From Dryas octopetala (Eukaryota > Streptophyta > Magnoliopsida > Rosales > Rosaceae), in the NCBI GenBank assembly GCA_963921425.1, contig OY992836.1, forward strand, positions 20,687,889 to 20,751,888: a DNA stretch of 64,000 nucleotides, read 5' to 3'. Positions 9,563 through 21,408 of this stretch are shown here, one piece after another; position 1 is the stretch's first letter; each line of letters opens with the position of its first letter. Under the pieces are notes generated by a model. The model ran no database searches, was not told the DNA's origin, and worked only from the letters and a program-made list of their open reading frames with translations. A program made the position numbers and the translations under genes.

Positions 9563-12333
9563 ATGGAGGAAGATTTGCTGAACCGACACACCGATTGCGT
9601 CTATTTCTTGGCTTCTCCTCTCACATGCAAGAAGGTCGTGAAGAAAAACAATGACCCCATTTCTTTTTTTTCCACTTTAAGTTTATTTGTTTTTATTAGT
9701 TCTTTTGGTGTTTGTTTTTGTTCAATGCTGCGAGAGTTGTGGTTCTTTCTTTGTTTCCATTATTAGAACTATGCCCATCAGATTACCCTACATTTGAAGG
9801 ATTTTTGGGTTCTAGGGTTTCTGAAAGCATAGTGAGATCTAGGTTGCGTTTCTTTTAAAAATATGCTTAATTACAATGTTATTTTTACTTGCATGCAATT
9901 GTTTGATGGAATGTTTTCCGGGTTTATGTTTTTGGGTTTTTTCTTGTAAGGTTTGCTAACGATTATGATAGGATATATAAACATTTCTATGTATCCAATT
10001 AGAGTGTTCATTCTTTATTCCATTCCCTTGTTTTTAGGTATTATTCTGTGTATGAGTTCTGTATGTTGTAGACAATGACTTCTGCATGTAGTAAAGCGTG
10101 TAATCCCATTGTTGTTCATTATCAATAATTTTCTTTGTTTCCGGACGTGGGTTTCTTCCTCCCTCTTTGATGTGTGTTTGGTGTTTCTTGCAGTGAATAA
10201 ATCGATTTTAGTACATTGTAATCTGCTCTCTGTTTGGGCAGTGACATTGATGGTGGTGTTCTTTTTTCAGGGAGCTGATTGTGAGTACCGACACAGCAAG
10301 ATTGCGAGGCTCAACCCAAAGGATTGCTGGTACTGGTTGTCTGGGAATTGTCTTAATCCAACCTGTGCTTTTAGGCATCCTGTAAGCACCTGTTCTCATT
10401 TTCTAATTGCATCAATTTCCTTGATTGCTTTATTGATTTCATGTCCTTATAAATAGTTGAAATCTTTTCATTAGTTTTGGCTTACCCTTTTGCTGTTAGG
10501 GATTGGTTTGTATTTAGGTGGTTGTATAAATCATGTATGTTTAAGATCATTTTCCTTGTCACATGTTGTGTCTAGTGTTGTTTGGGGGACAGAAATCCTT
10601 GATGTGTTGACAGGTTAGGCTTAACATTTAAATCAGTGCTAGTACTTGACATTTAATGTGTATTTTAAATCTGTTGCATTCTCATTGTATGGCCTTGAGG
10701 CTTTTCTTACATTCATCCTTTTCATTTGGAATTATGTATTTAAATTTTATCAATTCATGGCTGTTTTAGTGACTCTTTATCACCCCTAGGTCATTTGATC
10801 ATGCCAATTGAATCTGTTCTTTGTTTTCAATTTTCACAGCCATTGGATGGACATGGTGGAACACCATCAGAGTCTGCCCCATGTTCTGTATCTGAAAACA
10901 AGACCAACGTTCCTTGTTACTTTTACTTCAATGGGTTCTGCAATAAAGGTGATAGATGCTCTTTCTTGCATGACATTGATGGCAGTACATCAACTGGGAA
11001 ATCTTCAAAGACAGCCTCTGCATGTACTGAAGCACTTCCTTCAGAAAACAAGCCAACCACAGGAAATAACACAGTGTCGGCACCAACACTTACACATCCC
11101 AACCCTTCTGAAACTGCCTCAAAGGCAGCAGTTGATACAAGATTCCAGCCCAAGGAGTATCTTAATTATATTGAGCAGCCAGCACTTGGAGATGTTCCAC
11201 AGAAAAGTGCCTCACCTCAGGTTTCTCTGTCTGGGGATGAAGAGGCTACTGAAATTAGGTCAGACTCCTTGCCTCCGGAAGAAGGCTTTATTGATAGCAA
11301 ATCTCAGTTATGCACAGATCAGAGTTCAGAGGAGCAATCAGATGACCTTATTGTGTCAGAGGAATGGTTGGAATCATCTCCAGGCTTTGATGTGCTTGTT
11401 AATGATAAATCACAGAATTTGGGTTGTGAGGATGATCTAGAGTACTTTATGACACTTGATGGGGAGCGCAGGGAACTGAATAGCCACTTCTTGGGCTATG
11501 ATTTTGAAAATCCAAATGAGTATGACCCCATGTGTCCTGACGCTGAACTTCTGTATGAAAGAGAAATATATGACTCCTATGGTTGTCTAGATAACAAGCA
11601 TATTTTTGGTAGTGATAGAAAAATTACTGGTCACACAAAGGAGAACTCGTTGGATTCCATGTTCTCCCGCAAAAGGAAACTTATGCCATTAGAACTGGCA
11701 GTCGATGATCATGATTGTTTGGATCTCCGAGACCACCTGAGAAGCTGCAGGGTGATTGATGGTGGTCCATTTACTGGCTTATCAAGAAGGCATGAATCAC
11801 TTCGGTGGATTGGTAGAAGCTGGGAAAGGCCTCAAAGGCATGGTATAGGTTGGCGCTTGCAAGGAAGATTGGCATCAGAATTGGGAAAGAGCACTTATGG
11901 ATCACTCAGGGAGAGTGGAGCTTCTTTTTATAGTGGAATTCGACGGGGATCACTCAGGGAGAATGCAGCTTCTTTTAATGGTGGAATTCAACGTGGTTCA
12001 CTTAGGCATTCACAGCAATATAGATCTAGGAAGCATCCCAAGGAGAGAAGGGTGGCTAAGCAGCAGATTCCTTCATCTGGAAGAGTCTCAAGGAAACCAG
12101 TACCAAGGGTTAAGAGATCGACACAGGAGTCAACTACCTTTACAGGACCCAAGACCCTTGCCCAGATCAAAGAAGAGAAGAGAAAAGCAGAAGTAAATGG
12201 GGGTGGCATTGAGATAATGGGACACGTGAGCAGAACTAGAGTGGACTTCCAGGGTCCCAAACCTTTGAATGAAATTCTAAAAGAGAAAAGGAAGCTAGCT
12301 GACAAGCGGGAAGGCAGTGCAGGCGGCAACTGA
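9563..12333 (+). CDS. Triple CCCH zinc finger protein (C3H17/ZC3H11A-like)
   Basis: A probable RNA-binding nuclear protein. Three coding exons: 9563-9634, 10271-10381, 10840-12333; 558 residues. Three fingers lie at the N terminus: C12-X9-C22-X5-C28-X3-H32, C43-X7-C51-X4-C56-X3-H60, C87-X7-C95-X5-C101-X3-H105. The intron 1 donor is GTCGTG, weak but it gives the only in-frame join (CKK|GADCEYRH). An acidic, low-complexity middle follows, then a basic C-terminal half with a tandem SLRE repeat and two copies of a GPK-x-L-x-E/QI-x-E-KRK motif. The finger layout resembles animal ZC3H11A, linked to mRNA export, and, from memory, Arabidopsis At2g02160 (C3H17). A CT-rich leader lies at 9411-9440. The function is inferred only. 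Confidence 0.88.
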
Positions 12334-13497
12334 AGAAAGATACTTGGAGGAAACATGCTTACTCAATGAAGAGTGATTTTGTGAAGATGACGGTAAGAGT
12401 AAGAATTGGCTTGGAAAGTCACCTTATAGCATTTTATTATGGATCTTGAATATGCAGGGATCCCGTTTGTTACCAGTACTCGATATTTTGTCTTTCCTGA
12501 TACTAGATGAAGATTGGGTGGGACTCATGCAGAAACTTACTGGCATTTTTGAAAGACCTTTTCTAGAATCTATCTTTTGGCTCTCAAATATCGTAGTTAC
12601 TGATTAAAAAGCTTAAACGTAGAGCAGACTATTGACAGACTCCTGCTTATATACAATCTACAAGACTTACATCGTTCTATTAAGCTTGTTTTGATTATTG
12701 GACAGAGAGAGCTACTCAGCTACATATGAAACACTTACATCACATCTTGGTTAGTGCATTTCTACCGGTATATTTTTGGAGCAATAATTGTCATAGTTTT
12801 ATTGGTTGGCTCATGTTGAGGAGTCCTTGGTCCATCATTTAGCTGTGGCTAAATTGCTCTACACCCGAGTGGTAATCAAGTTTATTGTCATTTCAGTATT
12901 GTCATATTGTGGTTTAACTTGTACATTCTATTCCTCGAGTTGTTTTGTTCTGCTTCTACCATACTGGGGTTGATATAATGAGAACACTGATAAGAATAAA
13001 CCAGAATATCTTCAAGTTTTTTAATTAAAGCAGCTAATATACAGATAATCAGTCCTAACACATTCCTTGTTTTGGCTGAGTCAAACACATTACTTAGAAG
13101 TTTGAAACAAGAATATTGACCAAGGCTAAAAGAGGCCATTAGATGTCTGATTGAATTATTTTGGGTGTAATTGTAACCTGACCCAAACACATCTAATGGT
13201 CCACATAGCTCCTACAAAGTGGCGACAATGGTGATCCAAAATTTTATAATTTAGATGGGGTTTTTTTTTTTCTTTTTTTGCTATGTCTATCCACTCTATG
13301 TCCAAAAATGCACCATTAATTTATTTTCTGTCGATGTCCCAATTTTCAATGCAAACGCCCCATTGTTCAATGCAAAGCTTGATAGTAACAGATTTCCAAC
13401 GATCCCACGTAGAATTAATTGTACCGTTATTAGCAACAAGGTCGACCATGCCATTTGATTGAAGATTTTCTTGCTAACGTTTTTTTGTTTCTTAATT

Positions 13498-13541
<44 letters not shown>

Positions 13542-13932
13542 GAAAACGGCTAGTAGAGAAAAGAGAGAAGAATGAAGAGAGATGACTAGGTGAGTAACAT
13601 ACATAAATTAATACAAATAAATAATTTTAAATTTTTAGTTTTAATTTCATCTACTCTTTGATTAGGACAAAAAAATAAGCTAAAAGAAAAGAAAACGTTG
13701 GCCAATTGCTCTTAAAATTGTTTAGAAGTAAAGTCAAACAAATGAAAGAATAGAGCAAAGTGGCAGCAAGTTAATTGGTATTACTGAAAAATTAGAGGGG
13801 GAAAGAACACTCTAATACGACATTTTAATTGATTAAATAAATTGAATTAAGTAATGACATTATATAGAATCCACCTCAAGGTTCTATTGGTCTCTTACTC
13901 TCTTTCTTCGTAATATTCATTTGTCATTTTCG

Positions 13933-13966
<34 letters not shown>

Positions 13967-14204
13967 ATCTTATAATATAAGAAGGAAATTAGGAATTGAA
14001 GAAAGAAAAGTCCAAACACGATATAACATTATAGCGAGTTGGACTTGAAGGTTTCTCCATCCATCCGCCATAGAATTCTCCAGAAAGCCTTTCACCACAA
14101 TCACACGCGCGCAGCAGATCACACACACCCACACAGACAAGACAATCACTGAATCACAGAGATCGATCGATCGCACACAGAGAATCAGAGGGAGAGAGAG
14201 AGAC
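12334..14204. other. Spacer with UTRs and microsatellites
   Basis: Contains the 3' UTR of the zinc finger gene, a (GA)n run at 13501-13539, a (CT)n run at 13935-13964 and the purine-rich leader of the next gene (14160-14204). A small hairpin at 13134-13200 is listed separately. No further gene is seen. Confidence 0.6.
13134..13200. repeat. Small imperfect inverted repeat
   Basis: CCATTAGATGT near the left end is complementary to ACATCTAATGG near the right end (11 bp), around about 40 bases that themselves contain TTGGGTG/GACCCAA-type complementarity. It could be a MITE remnant or a chance hairpin. Confidence 0.4.
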
Positions 14205-14549
14205 ATGGCTGAAGGGCTGCAACGGTCTGAAAGCACGTTTCGGAGGCAAGGGTCTTCGGGTTTGATTTGGGACGACAAGTTTCTACAGAGGGCGTTGAAC
14301 CAAGTCGAGGCCGAAAAGCAAGCTGAAGCTCAAGCTCAGGCTCAGAGCGCATCAGAGTCTGGTGCTGGTCCCACCATGGAGCGAAGCCAATCCAACGGCG
14401 GAAAGCCCTATCGGACGGTCAAGGTTTCGCCGCCGGCCACCGACCCCCCGTCTCCCAAGGTCTCGGGCTGTGGACTCTGCGCTGCATTCGGAAAGGGAAA
14501 GCCGGCCAAGGCATCGCATCGCCGTAGATCGAATAAACGAAGGTCGTAG
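14205..14549 (+). CDS. Small MAPK-substrate protein, MASS family
   Basis: A single-exon gene of 114 residues. The start has the family signature LQRSESTFRRQGSSGLIWDD; a Gln/Ala/Glu-rich linker follows, then MERSQSNGG, two proline-directed serines (VSPP and PPSPK, about residues 80-92) that could be MAP kinase sites, a Cys pair (GCGLCAAFGK) and a very basic tail ending KRRS. This layout matches, from memory, Arabidopsis At1g80180 and relatives, described as MAPK substrates acting in the stomatal lineage at the plasma membrane. No enzyme domain is present. The start is the first ATG after a long AG-rich leader. Function rests on family resemblance; the phosphosites are inferred. Confidence 0.85.
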   Translation: MAEGLQRSESTFRRQGSSGLIWDDKFLQRALNQVEAEKQAEAQAQAQSASESGAGPTMERSQSNGGKPYRTVKVSPPATDPPSPKVSGCGLCAAFGKGKPAKASHRRRSNKRRS

Positions 14550-16371
14550 CAAATTTTCTCAAGTGCCTGTTTAATTAATTAAATTAAATTCAACACTCTG
14601 CATCTGCATGCCCGTTTTTCTTTTTAATTTGTTTTGCTCTTTTTTTTTTTTTTTTTTTAATTAAGGGATTGTGGGAAGAAAGGGGTTTAGGGTGAGTGTG
14701 TGAGATTGCAATTTGTAATGTTAAACTTGTATAATTAATAATACTTGGTGTCTGGTGAGCTATCATAATTTCAATTAAAATTCGATTATGTTTTCTTTTT
14801 TAATTTATTTTTCTTGGTTGGGAAATTTCTCTTTTGACTTTTGCAGTTCCTAGCTAGCTTTGTTCAAAATTTGGAAGATGGTTTATGCTGTTACCTAGTT
14901 AGGTTTAATGTTGTTATTGTGATTCTTTATTGATGTAAGGTTGTAAACCATGAAAAATCTTGTCTTCTTAATTAAGTACAAAATTTGTATGTTATTTATG
15001 ATTCTGTTTGAGATAAAACATTAATCATAACCTTACATTGATAAGGTATCAAATTTTATGAACAAGAAAATTATAGGATTTGTGCTTTGAATTTTTTGTT
15101 TTAAATGTGAGAATAGAGAATTCCAAATTGAGATCTCTTTAACATTGTCAAGAGTCTTGACTAATAGCTAGTTAATTAAACATTTTAAATTTAGTATCTA
15201 AAGTTTATATTGAAAAATTAATTAAGATAAATATTATTTTAGATAAAAACATAATATCAACGAAAAACGAAAGAGAAATACTAGTTGTTTTCTCGTTTGT
15301 TTTTTTTTTTGTTTTTTTGTTTTTTTCTATTCTTATATTCAGAACCGTAAAAAATAAAAAGCATTTCTCAAATCAAAAAGCTTCTGTTATCTGACTTATC
15401 TGTATGACTGTATGTTGCTACGCGGTTCAAAAAGAGTGGGAACGGAAACTGGAATTTGATCAATTCAACAAAGTTGTGCTTTCTGAAAAAGATTTTGACT
15501 TGTTTTCAATGTTGATTTTGTTTGTTAGTTTGCAAATTACAATAGGCCCCTTTAGGCTTTAGGACAGCGCGTTGCATATGCAGCTACCAACTATTCTTCT
15601 TTCGAGACCCACATATTTTACAATATAATGTCACAAATGTGTAACTCTCTAGTTGGTTTGCTTTGGTTGGCATTCGGTAACTAGCAACTTTGTTTTTATT
15701 TCAAATTTAAAATATTTCCTTTCTCATAAAATAAAAAAGATAAAATATTTTCTTTAATATTGCCCTTATAGATTAACCATATAACCGCCGGCCATCATCA
15801 TAGTCTAATAGTTACTGTCTTTTAGTTCCGAGTTGTTTTTTATATAAATATCAAAGTTATTTTGAAACCAAATTGTCTTCCGTACCAACAAAATATTAAT
15901 CTAGTAATATTGTTCTTTACTTAGCCACTCAAGTCCCTAATTTAAATCTTCCTTAATAATGTAAAAATATTTAAATTGAAGTAGTTTGATTTGGGAAATT
16001 ACAATTTGGTCTACTGGTCCCGGACACCATAATTAAAGGAGGGAATGGCAAGTTGACAGCTCATAAACATCAGCTAATTCGTCTGCTAATCCAATTTTCT
16101 TGGCTTAGCTTGCTTTGATTTCAAAGTCAATCATAGTCATTGGTGAGGCCAGTGGGGTTTGTTGGCTTTGTAGTGAGTAGTGATTCGTAAGGATAAGGTG
16201 CACCGAACGAATCAAATTATTAAGCTCTTCTATTTATTTTATTTTTGACGATAACATTTTCCTATACATTTATGTAAACAATTATTTTAGACTACATTTT
16301 AATTATTTATTAAGTTATTTTATTTTTGTACGTTGTTGTCTCACGGGTTTCTGTTGGATTTATATTATATT
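14550..16371. other. AT-rich spacer
   Basis: The 3' UTR of the MASS-type gene, then AT-rich DNA with T runs (14640-14658, 15300-15328). No frames of note and no recognised repeat. Confidence 0.55.
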
Positions 16372-16389
16372 AAGAATGCAAGAATATTT

Positions 16390-16579
16390 TAGCTTTGAGT
16401 TTTTGGTTGATCACTGTTTCACTGCAGATTAGTTAGTATGTTGATGTTGTCCTTTTTGTTTTGTACTGTTTTGTTGCTTTGTTTGTGTAGTAATCGTTGG
16501 TGTTTTTTCTTTGTAAACTTGTTCTTTGCCTTTGGGCTTGTTTATTGAATTGATGTTTTCTTGGCAAAAAAAAAAAAAA
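16390..16579 (+). mobile_element. 5'-truncated LINE-like retroposon with poly(A)
   Basis: A T/G-rich segment of about 190 bp ends in a run of about 15 A. It is flanked by an 18-bp near-perfect direct repeat: AAGAATGCAAGAATATTT (16372-16389) and AAGAATACAAGAATATTT (16580-16597). The poly(A) tail abutting a long target duplication, with no 5' structure, is the mark of target-primed reverse transcription. The body looks like the 3' UTR of a plant L1-type LINE, but no reverse transcriptase sequence remains, so a SINE or processed transcript fragment is possible. Confidence 0.65.
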
Positions 16580-16597
16580 AAGAATACAAGAATATTT

Positions 16598-17659
16598 CAA
16601 TAAAATAAAGATATGACAAAATATGGCATGAATCGCAGCAAAAAATTCATAAAGTTTATTATGGTGAAATAAGTCAATAACACTAAATGAAAATAACTAT
16701 ACAGAAATGGCTATTTTCCTCAAAATCTTGAAAATGAACTATTTTTTACATAGAGAAATGGATCAAAGACCTTCCATGACTTCATGGATAGTTCCTTAAT
16801 GAATAACTTAAGTTGAACTTATGTAATTTCAGTTTGCATACAAATACAATATATGTCCAAAACAAGCATATTTTCTTGTATTTAAAGCTTAGTGATGAAT
16901 ACTTAGGGATAATCAAACTAAACTACATTAACATCAGCACACCCTATATGTATTATATATGCTTGGACAAACAGAAGAAGCCAAATTGTTAGCAAATTAG
17001 CAATGAGCAGCCGCAACAAAACTGACCGCACCGCAACAAATTGTTAGCAAATTCAGCCAACATATAATAGTATAGTATAGCTGCCACAATGGACCAGGGA
17101 AAAGGGTTAGACACTTAGACCAAACTGGCAAGTGGCAACCATACTTGACTCCTACCCTGACCTTTCCTTTTTCCTTTCCTCCATAACTACCAATCATTGC
17201 TTCTTCTTCTTCTTCTAGAGCAAGATGGTCAAATTGCCAAAGGTGATCAAGCTGAATTAGCATACTTCATGTGTAAGACTTAAACTTAGTTGTACGCATG
17301 CACTTAATGATTTGGCGAGGCATCAATTTGTGGAGAATGAGAAATTCTTACATACACACGGTGTATGTTAATTATGGCCTTAATTAGGTGGAGGGATGGC
17401 TGGGGACAAAAGTACTATAGGAAGCTCCATATGCATGTGCTCAAAAGTATATAGCATGTTCCCTTTATATAGACCCAAAATATAAAATACATTGGTCCAC
17501 ACTTACAACAAAAAATGACTCATTGGCACAATATGTTTCATAATCATTTGATATTATATATGCACACTCTAATATCCAGTTTTATTTATCAGTACAATAC
17601 TACAATAATGATTATCTCAATCCACATGAAGAAATTAATAAATACAACAAATAATATAT
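16598..17659. other. Spacer downstream of the dynein light chain-like gene
   Basis: AT-rich. The minus-strand frame at 16997-17263 shows no family resemblance. It may hold the 3' UTR of the gene at 17660. Confidence 0.5.
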
Positions 17660-19051
17660 TCAATCCCCAGCTTTCTGGATTTTAGTTCTAAACAACAAAA
17701 TGCATAGTTTCTCCATTGAAAAATATACGAAACAACCTGTTGAATGGGTCACGAACGACCCAAAACTCGAGCCCACAATGCAATGCCAGGCCGGCCCATA
17801 CATTTTATCAAACTCCTGCATGAGACAAAGAGCACATTGTAATTAGGACTTCATGATTATCTTGAAAAAAAAAAATTTATCATTACTTCTGTTTTGATTA
17901 TTATTGGAACACATTGTGATTATAAGTTTATAACTTGTTTAATTATGGAAGAGTGTTTTTTGGGTGCACATAGAATTCTTCAAAAAAACTGAGAAAAGTG
18001 TATTATAGGAGAGCGTCATTCGCACTTCCAATTTGTATAAGCTTTTGGAAGAGTGCATATAAGCATTTTATATAATCAGACACATGGGCTGTTGGAAGTT
18101 GGGACATTAGTCCAGTCCAATTTAGACAGAGTTGGGACAACTAGTACTTACTGCAGAGAGATGTGCTGCAGAGTCCAAGATCCAGAACTCTTTCCCATGA
18201 AATCTTCTGAACAAGAAATTGTTGTTCAGTGGCCCCATTGAGACACAAGAAAGAGAGACATATGGTGTTGTATTTTTCAGAATTCATGCATGAATACCAA
18301 GAAAATGAGATCTGGATCACTGGGTCAGTGTCTCCCATGTGGGGCTTTCTATACATTGACCACACATATACCAATCATCCAACAAGTGAAGCTCCAAAAA
18401 GAAACACCAACAACAAAGATGATAAATTGAGTCCCAGACATTTGTCTTGGAGGACTCTTGCCCCTAATTGGAATTACAACCCACAATCCATTTTCTTCTT
18501 TTAATGGAATAATAGTAACAGAAATAGAGAAAAATTCAAACCCATGAAGTAATTATTAACATATATGTAGGAATGGAAATTAAATTAAATCAAATAATTA
18601 AGCATACCTTTTTTAAGTTATAAGCCATGTGTTTTGGGCTAAACTTGTCCAAACTGTCATAGGTTCTTCTAGCACTGCGGAAGGCATGCACTTGCATGAA
18701 GCCAGGCATGTCAGACACCAAAACCTTGACTTGAAGAAATGCAGCCACTGATACCAAATTTGTTTCTACATGAGACACTGACTTCCTCGCCGCCTCCACC
18801 ACCACTCCTCGTCTTCCTCCTCCGCCTCCATCCAAATTTGTTTCCACGTGATGATCACCAGGTGCATGATGATCAGATGCTTGACTACGTGGTTTCGGCT
18901 TTCGAGACGAAAACCAGTTGCGTAAAACATGGGTTTTATCCACTTCAGGCTTTGATTCTGGCTTTAGGTGACGTCCACTGCTGGGCTTGTATGTGGACAT
19001 GAATGAAGCTATTCCTCTCTTCTGCTTATTCTCATGGGTTGTTGTGGCCAT
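17660..19051 (-). CDS. Dynein light chain-like protein (DYNLL/LC8 fold)
   Basis: Two coding exons on the minus strand, 19051-18608 and 17815-17660, separated by a 792-bp intron (GTATGC...TGCAG); 199 residues. The first 95 residues form a basic, Ser/Gly-rich plant-specific extension. The rest is an LC8-like domain: VKVLVSDMPGFMQ (108-120), a helix ending SPKHMAYNLKKEFDKMYGPAW, then the strand region WHCIVGSSFGSFVTHS and a short tail ending KAGD. In animals and fungi this fold is a dimer hub that binds short linear peptides and is part of cytoplasmic dynein. Flowering plants lack dynein heavy chains, so here a general adaptor role is likelier (inference). From memory it resembles Arabidopsis At5g20110. 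The GTG upstream of the ATG is not used as a start. Confidence 0.88.
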
Positions 19052-19740
19052 TTTTTGAGGGCTCTTTTGTTTCACTTGTTATCGCGGTACAAAAATATAT
19101 ATAATGGGGGATGGGGGGCCTGTTTGGAATCTGAGCAGCACAAGGAGTGGCTATAAATTAATCATTGATTAGGATGGTAACATAGTTTATACTAGCAAAC
19201 CATGTGTCTTTGCCTGTATTCATGGATATTAAAATGGGTGGTGAGATTGATTGATATATAGTTAATTTAGGTGGATTTGCTAGAGATTTTTGATTGCCAT
19301 CGAGTGCCAATATTCAACTCTTGTCTTCATACCATTTTCAATTTATGTCCAATATTAGTCGATTCTAACGTTCAATTATTACATTGTGATTTTGGATTAT
19401 ATTCGAGTTTATCATTTCGAAAATTATGATCCAAGATATATATGATATATCTTGTTGTTGCTTGAAATTAATAATGGTTGTTATGGTGGAGACTGGTAAT
19501 TACTCTTTGGGGCATATTAATTTGTCTGCGATGGGTTGTATGCTTCAAGACAAACCAGCAAAGGGACCTCCCTACTTTCCACCGCTTATTTTGTTGGGGC
19601 TCCACAACAAAAAGGTCGCTGTCTTTGGTGTATCCTCTAATTCTTATACACACATATAGAATTAATAACATAAATGACAGCACAAATTTGTATACATTTC
19701 TAGCTCCTACTTGGAATTGGCTACATAATCTGCATGCTAT
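19052..19740. other. Promoter side of the dynein light chain-like gene and spacer
   Basis: AT-rich DNA 5' of the minus-strand dynein light chain-like gene. Short frames at 19426-19807 have no splice context or resemblance. Nothing further seen. Confidence 0.5.
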
Positions 19741-21408
19741 AGTTTACAACAACCTTTGTTTTTTTCAAACTACTTTTCCCCAAATTAACTTCATCAACAA
19801 AACATAAAAGAGAGTGGAAACTAATTATTATATTGTTTTATCTAATCCCTTTTGTTCTAACATATTTTTTTTAGTCATTGGTTTCATTTCAGTCAATGCG
19901 ACTTTCCTAAGCATTTAAGTATATATGTACTATATTAATTAAGCATCACCATGAACCCCGGATCAACATGTGCTATCTTTCTTCCAACATGCTTACTGTA
20001 AAAAAGTAATTCACTGAAGTACATTTTGTTGAAATAATTTCTCACTCACCTGTACGCTAGATCTAAAATTTTGGATGGTTTTTTAATGGTTTGGCAGAGA
20101 CATATAGTTTCACTCCCTCATAATGTCTGGTTATAATTTAATGTCCTCGTATATTATATGATTTTGGGGTATATGATTTTATAACAGTATGTACTAGGAG
20201 ACTCAAAATTTTGGCCCGTTTTGAGCCACATAGCCAAAAACACAAAACCCCATTTATAAAATTATGTGCACATTAAATTTCACCAATACCATATGTACGT
20301 CTCTCCACATTAAATTTCACATAAATTGTGGGACTATAAAAAAAAAAAAAAAAAAAAAAAAAAAGCATGTTTGTTATAGTAGACATTGATGGGATGATGG
20401 GTGAATTTGTATTTTAGTTCCTTATCTTTTAGAATAATTGTAGTCACCAATCTATGTGGGGTTTGGACTTGGGAAATCCAAGTGACCCCCAACTCCCAAA
20501 GGACATTTGTGGGCTAAAAGCAGAGCAGCACACCTTTCATTTGAGAGGGTCCTTGTTGATAATTAAAGCAAAGCAAAACCCACCCTCAGTCCCATTCTCA
20601 TACATATCAATGAACAATGATGAGTGCATGAGGCCCTGAGAATTGGACTGTTAGTGAATGTGGGTTTCTTATATGCAATCCACACCATCCATGTACCACT
20701 CAAACAGATAACTGAGATTTGTTATGTGCACCCCAGCATTCATGTGTTTGTGAGAAAGAAATAATTAAATTCATTAAAGCCTAAGGGAAAGTGGATTAAT
20801 TGGATGCTGCATATTCAACAGTTACAGTATGCTAAAGTTTAGCCAAATTCATTGGCTAAATTGTAGTGAGAGTAGGGGATCAAAAATTCAAATTAAGTCA
20901 ATAAAACAGTGAGGGAAAGAAAGGAATTAATGTTGGATAAAAAGAACATACTCACTATCAGGTGACTAATATAGAGAATTATGGGACTCATCTACTTTTC
21001 CTTGAAGAGGAAACAAAGAAAGACCTGAGGTGTAGTTAGCAACAACACCCCAGTATAGAATATTAGTTTTGGGGTTTGTGGAAAACAATTGAAAATTAAC
21101 TTCATATCACCTTTACAGCTTTACCTAATTCCCTTGGTATGTTATTAATTATTAAAGATTCTCTTGTTAGTTGTCACCATGGTGCATGAACTTCTAATCA
21201 ATGCTAGGCTGGTATTCATCTTCAAGCAGCAATGGGTAAAATGTTGTCCTAATTGTTATTTTAATGTTTAATTTCTGTGAAATGATATGCATGCACACCA
21301 TAATTTTTAATTAATTATATGCACCAATGCTTGTGTATTTCATCAGGTTGCTATCCTGCAAGCAATTATGTTTTAGAAAGGGTGGTTGAAAAGCTTTGAA
21401 TCGAGTCA
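19741..21408. repeat. Diverged direct duplication, copy A
   Basis: Two blocks, 19741-19834 and 20760-21408, recur in the same order and orientation at 22227-22320 and 22363-22988. Identity by eye is about 85-90% with small indels; shared landmarks include CTATCAGGTGACTAATAT and CTTGAAGAGGAAACAAAGAA. In copy A the blocks are separated by about 925 bp, including a 25-base A run (20340-20364); in copy B only about 40 bp separate them. There is no coding potential in either copy. Confidence 0.8.

Noticed and set aside
16997-17263. 88-residue minus-strand frame with a Glu run
   Set aside because: The Glu run is a TTC repeat on the plus strand; no family resemblance.
19052-19075. Longer start for the dynein light chain-like protein
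   Set aside because: The upstream initiation codon would be GTG; the ATG at 19051 is the normal choice.
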